The notes under the pieces were generated by a model. That model did no database searches. It was given only the letters and a program-made list of their open reading frames with translations, and had not been told where the DNA came from. A DNA stretch of 64,000 bases, from assembly GCF_932526225.1 (NCBI RefSeq), contig NC_064048.1, forward strand, positions 3,241,597-3,305,596, read 5' to 3'. The translations under genes and the position numbers were made by a program. The stretch comes from Nematostella vectensis. Lineage: Eukaryota; Cnidaria; Anthozoa; Actiniaria; Edwardsiidae. Shown here one piece after another: positions 39,401 through 51,400 of this stretch (positions are counted from its first letter, which is position 1; every line of letters starts with the position of its first letter).

Positions 39401-42400
39401 TCAACGGCTCATTTCTAATACCAGACATTAATGCGCGGCTCTCATCAGCACAATATGCAAGTTAGAACGAGGCTTTACGTGCCTACCTGATGCATAAGCT
39501 TGGTTCTCTTGAATACTTCGTCTGACTCGAGATGCAAGCGATCCTGCAGCAGCTGTATCTCTGCTTTGTGTTGCTCTGCTTGTGACTGAGCCTCGTCGCG
39601 CGCTTCTCTCAACATCTCTTGGTATTTACTCAGAGACTCTTCCTTACGAGCCAGCATTTGCTGTAAGACAAAAATTTTAGCAGGCAATCAACCAATTTTC
39701 CATTGCCCAGTATCCATATAAAGATTAGATCTTCAGGGCTTTGTATGATAAAATCCATGCATTGGAGTTCAAAATCATCGCATTCTCTTTGACGATTACA
39801 AATTCAGAGATTAACTTTTCGAGAATTTTATTGGTCGCAATGTACCACGTGATTGATTCTGTCCAATTAAATCACTGTTGGGATATAAATGTCGTAAATT
39901 AATTGTAAACTAGTGCGAACTTAAGTACTATTTTTCTTGTAAATAAATATATTTAGCTACCTGTAAACTAGAGACGGTAGTCTGTGCGACTTTAAGGGCT
40001 TGCTTGGCTTGGTATTCATCTCCTTTATCCTGCCTTGCTGCCTTTTGTGCAGTCGCAGTCACTTCGTCGCGCTCGGAGATTGGTAAGCGGAGCCGAAGTT
40101 CATTTATAACCTGAAACACACACAAACGTCAATTTTTTTCGTATTACAAGACCGTGTTTGGGAGGAGACGAGAAATACTTATGGTTTGACATGGCATGGC
40201 ATGGTAAGTTATGGTATGGTGAGGTATGGTATGGTGTGGTGTGGTATGGCATGGTATGGTGTGGTATGGTGTGACATGGTATGGTATGGTATGGCATGGT
40301 ATGGTGTGGTATGGTGTGACATGGTATGGTATGGTATGGTATGGCATGGTGTGGTATGGTATGGCATGGTATGGTGTGGCATGGTATGATATGGTGTGGT
40401 ATGGTATGGTGTGGTATGGTATGGTGTGGTATGGTAAGTTATGGTATGGTGTGGTGTGGCATGGCATGGTATGGTGTGGTATGGTAAGTTATGGTATGGT
40501 GTGGTGTGGCATGGCATGGCATGGTATGGTGTGGTATGGTATGGTGTGGCATGGTATGGTATGGTATGGTATGGTGTGACATTGTATGGTGTGACATTGT
40601 ATGGTGTGACATGGTATGGCATGGTATGGTGTGGTAAGTTATGGCATGGTATGGTGTGGCATGGTGTGGTGTGCAAAAGTAGGACTGAATAAATATTTTT
40701 GACAAATCCAACCCCATAGCCATCCCAGACACACCTTATCCTTCTGTGTTAACCTTTCCTCTGACTGCTTCAGGGCTTGTTCAGCTTCTTCAACTTTCTA
40801 CAAATAATATAATATTAGCAGTATTGACATGTTGTAGCCATAGGGCCGATTATCCAAACTTTATACAAATAATAATGAAAAAAAAAAAGGTCGTGGTCAC
40901 ATCCTTTAAAAGAACATTACCACGGTTGCATAAAACGAAAAAGCGAGAGAGATTTTTTTGAGATTCTTCGGCGGCTTTAAGGTATACCGAGTTCTCAGAT
41001 TCATTGCTTTTGTTGGAATCTCTTTGGCTGGGAACGGTCCCGAGGGTAGCCGGGGTACGCCGCCATTTTATACTCCCATTCAATTCCGAGTCACACAAAG
41101 AATGCATTTCCATCGGCCAATTCAAGAGAGAAACCAAGATATTTTCAATTAAATATCTTCAATAACCAGACTTCATTCGTAGATTGTTATTTTGAAGGTT
41201 GCTTGCAAATAAACCGTGTATTTTCAATGATAAACAATAACAAAGGAGTAGTTGATCGACATTCTTTAATATCCGGCGAACTCTCTTCAATAATTCCCAA
41301 CCGCTAAGCCGCTTTTTGGTTTCCGTCATTCAAACTGACGGAATTTCGTTAGGTGCGTTTTGATTGGTCAGTGCCTTACAGAGAGGTGGCGTGATTGGGC
41401 ACCGTTTCAGTGCTGGCCAATGAAAACGCTTGGTTTATAATAACGGAAGTCAGATGGCAATAAAGCTGCTGGACATCGTCGTCGAGAGTTGGAAAAATAT
41501 TGAAAAGCGAGGTAATATGATACTTCTCTTCCTTTACCCCCTTTACCTTCCTCAGTCGATTGTTCTCCTCCCTGGTGCTGATGATAACACGGATGTGTTC
41601 CCTGATCTTCCTCACCGCCAGCTCTAGCTGATTTGCCACAGGGAGGGAGGGGTCGGGCAGGGATCCAGTGGCTTCCTCGAATTTTTGAGCTGCGTTCATG
41701 ACTTCACTCTGCTGCTTTTCAAACCTGGAATTATTTGGAAACTACAAATAAAGGCCCGATTTCATGTTTCTCTTAAAGCCGCATTGTCACCAGTTTACTT
41801 CCGGTCGATTACCTAACAATATCCGATGATTTTTAAACGCGAAAAATATTTCAAAATATTGAAAGCAAAGTTTCTTTGAGGATGTGATTGATAATAAAAA
41901 GCGGATGGCCTGTTTAATATCTCGGATTTTAATAGATTGTTTTGTCTTTTAACGGTCGAGGTTTCCGTCGGACCTCCGGAAGTGAACTGGTGACAATGCG
42001 GCTTTAATGAAACGACATTGGGTAGTAAACGATAGCAAGAGGGCAGACGATGGCAAGGCCATGCTTTTGTTTTCTATCCAGGCATGCTAAGATAATCAGG
42101 GGATTCTTCAAAGTCTGTGGCCATCATGAGATGAGCTTCGATCCTTCTAATGAACACACCTGTCAATCATACGTTCAAGCTCCACCTCCCTCTGTTCCCA
42201 TAGCAACTGTCTTTCCTCGTGGTGCTTAGTCATCTGCACGATGTCGTCCTCGTAGTCCGAGATGGTGCGCTCGTGCTGCTTGTTCAGGTTCTCCAGGAAT
42301 CGACACTGCTCTTTCATGCGATCGATCGTTCGGTTTAGTTTCAGGTCCTGGAGTCGGATCTCGTTCATCTTTGCGTGCCATTCTGTTACCTACCGAAATG

Positions 42401-45400
42401 AACAAAACTCTGTATGTCGCAATTCTGTCATCCTATCTAACTACAAACTGTGAGAATACATCTATTTCTATATCTACGCCAACGCAAACTATCACATGTG
42501 AAGCGCTTGTGATATCTCGCGATGTTAATATGCGCCATTCAAATACTAAACATTCGATTTCTAAACATTAAATCGACTTCCACCATGAACTGATAAAGCG
42601 CACATCGTTGGCATCGTACTTATTTTACGAGTCAAGCTAACCATGGAGGTGCCGAGATATGCCACACAACAAGAAGAAATCATGATGTCACCAATGATAC
42701 TTAGACTTTCTCCTGCCAACATGATATGCCACACAACAAGACGAAATCATGACGTCACCAATGATACTTAGACTTTCTCCCGCCAACATGATATGCCACA
42801 CAACAAGACGAAATCATGACGTCACCAATGATACTTAGACTTTCTCTTGCCAACATGATATGCCACACAACAAGACGAAATCATGACGTCACCAATGATA
42901 CTTAGACTTTCTCTTGCCAACATGATATGCCACACAACAAGACGAAATCATGACGTCACCAATGATACTTAGACTTTCTCTTGCCAACATGATATGCCAC
43001 ACAACAAGACGAAATCATGATGTCACCAATGATACTTAAACTTTCTCCTGCCAACATGATATGCCATACAACAAGACGAAATCATGACGTCACCAATGAT
43101 ACTTAGACTTTCTCCTGCCAACATGATATGCCACACAACAAGACGAAATCATGACGTCACCAATGATACTTAGACTTTCTCTTGCCAACATGATATGCCA
43201 CACAACAAGACGAAATCATGACGTCACCAATGATACTTAGACTTTCTCTTGCCAACATGATATGCCACACAACAAGACGAAATCATGACGTCACCAATGA
43301 TACTTAGACTTTCTCTTGCCGTGTCCTTTTTTGTCGGGGTTGTGATCAGTCGAGAGGCATGCGGGAATTTTTGTAGCCTGCGTGCAGCCGGAAATAAGTT
43401 TATTAATTACCGTCTGCGAATTACCGACAGAAAGCTTGTTTAGACACCCCGCGCACCTACCGCCGGAGTGAAGCGATTTCTGATTGGCTGTCATCTAGTT
43501 CAAATGTAACGAGCCACGCGATTGGTCAATAGCCCCATGTAACCTGCATATATAATTTTTCGAATGTTATGATTTCGTACGTGAGTTTGACAGCGAAGGG
43601 CTCATAGCGTGCAAACCAATATGGCAATATCTTCGTGTAATTTGTGCCTCACGGATGTAGCTAATAGCGACCAAAGATTTGTCATCGGGGGTAAGGGGAA
43701 GTTCAATAAAGCTTTTGAGCTGAAAAGTCTCTCTTCCACAAGAGTAAGCGAGTGTATTTGCCGTCTGCGTCAGAAAACTTAAGCGACGAACACAATTGCT
43801 TCAAGAAATAGAAACCATTGAAGACCTCTTTCAAAATAAATATAGCGATAATCAGAACACCGAGCAAGAAACTTATGACACCAACGAAATCACAGAAAAA
43901 GTCAACATCCTCAAGACTAGAAGAACTCGCTTCTACTCCTGTGCGCAATGGTCCAACAACCGAAATGGCCAGTCAGCCCTGTAAATCCAGCTCCCGCTGC
44001 AACTCCAGCTCCTGTTGCAACTACAGCTCCTGCTACAAATGCAGCTACCGCTGCTGCAAATACTCCGAATCCTCAAAACCCACATGTGGCTGTAACTGTT
44101 CGAGTTAAATGGCCCTCGTTGGACAAAGAGAGAAAACTTCCAGAGGACCTCGAATCATTAGGCAAGATGCTCGTCCGCGGAACGTATACTCGCTTACTCT
44201 TGTGGAAGACTTTTCAGCCCAAAAGCTTTATCGAACTTCCCTTTACCCCCGATGAAAAATCTTTGGTCGCTATTAGCTTCATCCGTGAGGCACAAATTAC
44301 ACGAAGGAATTGCCATACATTGGTTTGCACGCTTTGTGCCTTCGCTGTCAAACTCTCGTGCAAAATCATAACATTCGAAAAATTATATAAATGCAGGGTA
44401 CATGGAGCTATTGACCAATCGCGTGGCTTGTTACATTTGAACCAGATGATAGACAATCAAAAATCGCTTCACTCCGGCGGTAGGTGCGCGGGGTGTCTAA
44501 ACAAGCTTTCTGTCGGTAATTCGCAGACGGTAATTAATGAAACTATTTCCGGCTGCACGCAGGCTAGAATTTTTGGGGAAGCCAAAAGCCCTCCCACTCC
44601 CCCCCCCCCCCCACAAAAGCAAGCCAATCACGCCGCCATTTTATGCTCCTGCTCAATGGCGAGTCACACAATGCATCCATTTCCACTGGCTAATTCAAGC
44701 AAGTAACCAAGATATTTTCCATCAAATAACGTCAAAAACATACCAGACTTCGATCGTAGATTAGTATATGGAAGTTTTCTTGCGAATAAATCGCTGTATT
44801 TTTAATGACAATCAATAACAAAGGAGTGGGTGATTGGCATTCTTTAAATGCTTGACCCCTTCTTGTTAGTTCTACAGGTGGAAAGCGTATGAGGTGCAGT
44901 TGGCAGAGCGCCGCTCTGTAGTGCCTGTGCCTCTCACTACTGGGTTCTGGGTTCGATTCCCGGCTCCGACGTGAGTTGAGTTAGCTAGTCTCGCCTTTTC
45001 TCCGATGGGTGTTCTCAGGTTTTTCCTTATCTTCACAAAACCAATAATTTCGATCTCAGCTGTGATCCGTGGCCAGACATGAGTTGTATGGCGGCTGCCT
45101 GAGGCGCCTTGCCATGCCTTCAACTCGACCACGCCTGAACCTGCGCTCTCGTAATTCAGCATCTAGCTGCGATAAGAGCGATGAGCTACTAGAAAATTTT
45201 ATTTTTATTTTACCTTTGCCGCTCCCTTGCCATCCTTCAGGGTCGCGATCAGCTCCTCGAGGTTGCGGTGTTTTAGCTCGAGCTCTGATAACTTGTCTTC
45301 AGCCAGCAATCTATCCTCTGTGACCTTGCGCAGATCCCTCTTCAGGTTTGCCTGAACGTTTTGAGAGGGAGAGAAAGGGAACATGAGATACCGAGCCGCA

Positions 45401-48400
45401 GCAGGCCACCTAAGTAAGTATTTTTATTATTATTATTATTTTTTTTTTTGGGGGGGGGGGATACAGAAACATAAAGAAAATATTGGGGGCAATGCCAAGT
45501 TCCCTCTGAGCCACGCCCTTCTGGTCATTTCATTATAAAATATTGGGGGGGGAGGTGGCATGCTTCCAGTGATCCACCCGCTGCTACGAACCTGAGATAT
45601 ACGTGAGCATGAAACAGAGAATCTTCTTCCCGTCGCATTCGTCTAGTAACTTATCTTACCACGTAAAAATAAACCTTGTACTAGAAAAGCTGCTCAAAGT
45701 GCTCTATAGACATATCTCATTGACGTTTCCATGCCACACATTTTAACATTTTGCTGTCTGTACGACATGACGGAAAACCATGACTTAACGCTTCAAATAA
45801 GCTCATTTCAGATCTAATAAGGCGGAAAATTTATCTAAGTACTTAGTGAGTAATAGCAAACAAAACATCAAATGCGACTTTTTTTAATTGATGCGACTTT
45901 TTGTAAAGTGTCATTGAAATTTGAGCTTTTTGTCCCTTAGCTCAGACATATCGCATGGATGATCAAGGAAAAAATATCTTAAAAAGCAAAAATCTGGGTA
46001 TGTGCATTTCGGCCTCATCATAAATAACGATACAAGGAACCGATGGCCATTGTAAGAAATTGTGTCTTCTTTCTCTATCTCGAATTGAGAATTTTCCGGG
46101 TTTTTCCGTCATGTCTGTCTGGAGCTTTGCTGCTCCCCCTTTTGTTGCTCGCTCCTCGTTACCTTTTTTTCTGATCTTTTCTTTACTTGTACATATTTTT
46201 CCCCGTTCAGTTTTAGATGCATACATGTAACCCCAGCTGCATACCAATGTACAACAACGGAACAAAAATCAACCGCGAGAAGTACGCGTATCGTTTTTGC
46301 AGCAGTTAGAAAGATATGAAAACAACAATAACGACAACAGCAGTAGCAACAAAACAAACATAAGAACAACTACAGCGACAGAGATCAATCACCATGACCG
46401 TAGCAGCCCCCTCCCCTAATATTTTCAAACGTTATTAGGAAATGACCAGAAGGGGCGAGGCTGTGCCCTGGATATTTTCTTTAGGTTTCTGTATTGTGCC
46501 CTCCTCCCGATATTTCGACCACACACTGACCACAATAAACAAACAAAGAGAACTACAATTGTTACCTTGTCCTCGTGAAGTGCGCGCATCGTGTTGGCAA
46601 ACTTCTCCTGCTTCATCAGAGGAAGGGCACCGCTATACTGACGCCTCAGATCCTGCAGCGTGTTGCGTGACAAGGAATGACAGTAATTTTTTGCTTGACA
46701 AGGAATTATTAATAAGCTTTCTATACTTTACTGCTACGCTGACGTCTCAGATCCTACGAACAGTGTCTTGCGTGACAAGAAATGACATCAGCTATTTTTG
46801 CGTGGCGAATCTTTTTACTAACTGCAAAGTTACAGTGTTGCGACAAAAAAAATTTGTATAGCGCCCATTACGTAGTCTCTAAGCGCTCAACATTTGTGAA
46901 AATCATAACACTTATTAAGAAAGTCGATTTGGAATTGAGGAACACAAGCTTTTAGTAAGTCCACATACGTTCAACAAGTCAAATTCAGGGTGGAAAAATA
47001 GAAAGATAATATCAATGCCTCTACCGACAATCGAACCTGTTTTATCATGTAAGAGACCTCATGCCCTGCGATTTTGCATTGCGTGAAAGGCATGGCATTG
47101 CGTGACCTTATTGTGCATTGCGTGACAGTCATGCCGTTGTGTAACGGGATTTTGCGTGACAGTAATACCTGGATGGTCCGCTTGAGGAACTTTGCCTTGT
47201 TCCGTGCCTCGGTCTTACTGTGGTACAAGATCTGGTCTTTCTCGTCGATCTTCTGTTCCAGTCGTAAGATCTGAGCCTCTAGTTTGGACACCTTATGTGT
47301 GGCGGCCTCAAGCTTCCGGACAGCGGTCCCCTCGCTCACTTGAAGGGCGACAATGTGGTGGTGAAGCTTGCCTGTTGGAGGGAGGGTGCGGTGAGAATTA
47401 TCTCTATAAGTATCTATGAGGGTTGTGAAAATCTTAACAGCCTTCTTAAGGTGGTAAAATACGGAGAAAACCCTCAATCTGTGAGCGTGAAATCTTCAGT
47501 TACTCTTCAAAAAAAGACAAAGGAGGAAACTGCAACTTGAAAGGGTGTGATTGTTTAATGGTCCGTCTTATTAGAAATATTTATCTATAGACGTACAATA
47601 GGCGACTGAGATCACGTGACTGTTTGGGCGGCAAACTAGCGCGCACTCAGCCTTTTAGCAGCAAAATAACAATAACAGCAACAGAAAGCAACTTATTCAG
47701 CTCTTACGAAAAAAGGGTTTAGTTTTATTTAGAGATTTTATTTTTTCGTCGTTCTCTGGGTGTGACGGGCGCAGTCATTTCTGATTTCTTGTTTGATTAT
47801 TTTATTTTGAATTTGCCACCCAGAAAGGTGACGTGATCTATTAGCGCAAGTCCCCTATACGTTTGTTATTCTAAAGAACATAGTCGCATGTTTAACATAG
47901 AGGAGGTCGCTGCCGTGGCGGCCTTGATCGATGAATTGGTGTATGGAGATTTTTATTGGGAATTTTCACTGTACCTATTATTGTTTTCTCGTCGCTTTCC
48001 ATTTGGACGTCGTAAAGTTGTTTTCTCAACGCCATCAGCTCGCGTTCCTAAAAACTAAAAATGCTTAGGGAGCAAAACACGAAAAAGCCAAGGGTTATAT
48101 TTACCGTTAAACGACTCTAGAGCTGAAATCAAAGTAGTTTTTCTAAAGTTTCATGCATAAGTCCTTTGTCGGCACAACGTCTCACAGACCACCTAGTTCA
48201 TAGTCGTGGATACGCGTTAGCGTATGAACGACTTTTTGTTTGAGGCCGAACGTCACTAATACTACATATTCATTAATAAAAACCCGAGCAATCTTATATA
48301 AAATGTAGTATTCAACTATTTCAAAAAAACGATGTCAGTGCAAACGGCAAATGGCGATTGATAAATGAGAGTTCTACGACCGAAAAGACCTATGGAAAAT

Positions 48401-51400
48401 ATTCGTTCCAAATTCAGAAAAATATAAATAAAACATAAGACTATCAATTTAATATAATTAATAATATAATAAATATATGGTTCTGACATGAGCTTAACCA
48501 AATAATTAAATCACTTTTTCGCCATACAAGTTTCCCATTATCAGGTATCGACTATACCTGTCCGTCCTGTTGGCTTTTGAGAGACTCTGCTTGATGGGCA
48601 GCGACCTCCGCCACCTCCTTCAGCCGCGATTCCTCCACCTTCAGACGGGCTTCTGACTCCTCTAGGACCTGTAACCGCTTGACGACAGACTCGTGCATGG
48701 CATGGGTCACGGCGCCTGTATGACACAAGCAAGCAAAGTTAAAGAGTCTGTGGCATGAGTTTTCCGTGGGCCACGGTTTACTTAATAATCCGCAATCAGA
48801 GTAGAGACGGAAGCTATCGATTAAAGGGGTAGTGTTAAGAGGTTTCCATGGGCCTCGGTTTACTCAGTGACCCGCAATCAGAGAAGAGACGGAAGCTATC
48901 AATTAAAGGGTTAGTGTCATAAGTTTTCCGTGGGCCACGGTTTACTCAATAACCCGCCTCAAAAGTAGACAGAAGCTATCAACTAATGGGTCAAAACCAT
49001 GAGTTTTCTGTGGACTACGGTTTACTCAGTAATGCTCGAAAGCCTTTTGAGCGAAAACCTCGTATTGACCAATAAGCTCTCTTAATTGTTCTTTTTCGAA
49101 ATTGGCCAATCAGCTTCTTACTCTGCACCTACGTTTTTTTTTTTCAAATTGAACAATCATCTGCTTACCTTCTAGTTCTTCCCGCAGCTGCCTCTCAATG
49201 CGCTGGGCATCCAAGTTCAGCTGGCCAATCTATGAAATCAATACAAGGGTGACGGTTAACGATGTAAAGTCTAAGCGTAACGGTGGAGGGATGGAAGGTC
49301 GGCATTTTGCGAAAGCGATATTTTGCGCGCAAGTCCAATTCACCAATCTATCACGATGATACAGGCGTGACGGATAACGAAGCAAAGTCCAAGCGTAACT
49401 GGGATGGAAGGATGGTACTTGTGAAAGCGATATTTTGCGCGCAAGTTCAACTGACCAATCTATCACGATGATACAAGCGTGACGGATAACGAAGCAAAGT
49501 TCAAGCCTAACTGGGATGGAAGGATGGTACTTTGTGAAAGTGCACGTTCAACTGACCAATCTATAACGATGATACAAGCGTGACGGATAACGAAGCAAAG
49601 TTCAAGCGAAACTGGGATGGAAGGATGGTACTTTGTAAAAGTGCAAGTTCAACTGACTAATCTATAACGATGATACAAGCGTGAAGGATAACGATGCAAA
49701 GTTCAAGCGAAACTGTCCAAACTTCGAGGGATGGTATTTTGTGAAAACGCGCATTATTTTTGCGACTCACTTTTTCTTTCTTTTGCATGAATTTGTTTTC
49801 TCGGAGTAGAAAGTTTGTTTTGATACTGAAAAAGATTTAAATTTTCACAGTGATTTCTTTTATGGCAAATTGCCAATTTAGTGCGAAACAAATCAAAATT
49901 TGGTGCAAAAACGAGTAAATAAAGGTGGCGCAAAAATGTCCTCGCTCAGAGTATTACGGGCAAAATATTTTACCTTCTCTAAACAACATTGTTGTAATAA
50001 TAAAAACACTGTCTAGTGTTTTGACAAATAACCACAAATATACATATTGACAGAGTTTTATTTGTCTCACCTCTGCAAATTTCTGTTCAAGTTCGGCGTT
50101 TCTCTCCTCCAGCTCGTTGAAGACCTTCTTGAGTTGTTCATACTTGCGGCTGGCGTGGTCAGCTCTCTCGCGCTCGTTAAGTTCCTAGACAAAAAAAAAG
50201 TGTTCCCTTTTAAAAAAACATTTGAAAGAGAACCTTTGTCATGATAAATGCATTACGGCGAGAGAGTTTAGTAATGCAGGCTTCGTTTCTCAGCCAAGAG
50301 GGCCAGGAATCAAACCCGCGTCAGGTCAACTTGAGTTTTTTTCTGAGGTGGCTGGCTCTGTTTATTGGAGACTGTGACTCCCTCGTCTACTCGGATAAGG
50401 ACGTCAAACCGGATGTACCGTCTCTCATCGCAATGCATTAACCTGTATTGGGGGCGCTTGCGATGCTGGCCCATGGTCCCATCTGCAGCGACATTGCTTA
50501 CACACACTAATGATTGTAAACTGCGTGGAACAGTCCGTATCTACGCCTGAACTACACAGACGAGTAAGGTCAGCCAAATGTGAAGCTTGATGATAATAAT
50601 GATGTTCGTCCGTCGGTAAGTCGATGATGACCAAGCACGCGGGATTATTTATTGTGGATCCTTCTGTGACCGATTATTCCTATGCGGGTTTTCTTGTTGC
50701 AGATGTTGCATTGTAATGGATGGGTTTGGGAGATTTTTTGTGCTGTCTTTTGGATACTGAATGTAATCTAGATATATGTAATATATGATGGCTGACCTCA
50801 AGGCTTGTCGCAATTGGGCCTGTGAAGCTTATTGCTTACGGTATTGGCATCGACTGTGTCATTTGGGGGATAAATGTATCACAGTCTAAGAATTAACTCA
50901 TTTTTGCTTCTACCTTCATCTCCAAAGTGGCCAGCTTCCTTGATATCCTGTTGATCTCCTCCTGTCGTGCTGGGCTACTTTCCCCGACAGTCTGCTGTCC
51001 GCTGTCTGTGAGAGACATAAAGTCTCATCAGATTTCCTTTACCGCCTTCTCGTGAACCCATTACCAATCACCACACCATATCGTTCCATTCTTTCGTTAG
51101 TATTACATTAAGCGGTTAATTTTATTACATTAAGCGTTAGTGTTACATTAAGCGGCAGTTATTACATTAAGCTAAAAGCCTTGCGTTTGGCCATTCTAAT
51201 TTTTTTCTGGAGGTGCTTATTCGAGGGGGCGTTTATTTTTTTTTTCGGTTAAAACAGGGCGCTTATTGGAAGATGGTCGCTAAAACGAGCATCTACGGTA
51301 AGTCATTTCAACTCCCTCATCTCCTTCTTGGAATACTTCCCTTCCCATCACTCTAAACCCGCTGCACCTCCCATCACGCCACCTTACCTTTTGCAAGCAG

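Noticed and set aside
40144-40676. Overlapping open frames on both strands (TPYHTIPYH and WYGMVW)
   Set aside because: Both come from the atggt pentanucleotide satellite.
42654-43318. CRISPR-like appearance of regularly spaced repeats
   Set aside because: Units are head-to-tail with no unique spacers; eukaryotic satellite. The same applies to 34861-35665 and 61380-64000.
44891-44965. True tRNA gene
   Set aside because: Box A and B are present but the acceptor and anticodon stems are not intact and a SINE body follows; same for 59443-59515.
46442-46861. 139-residue plus-strand frame
   Set aside because: Antisense to CEP290 exon 20 and to its duplicated edge.
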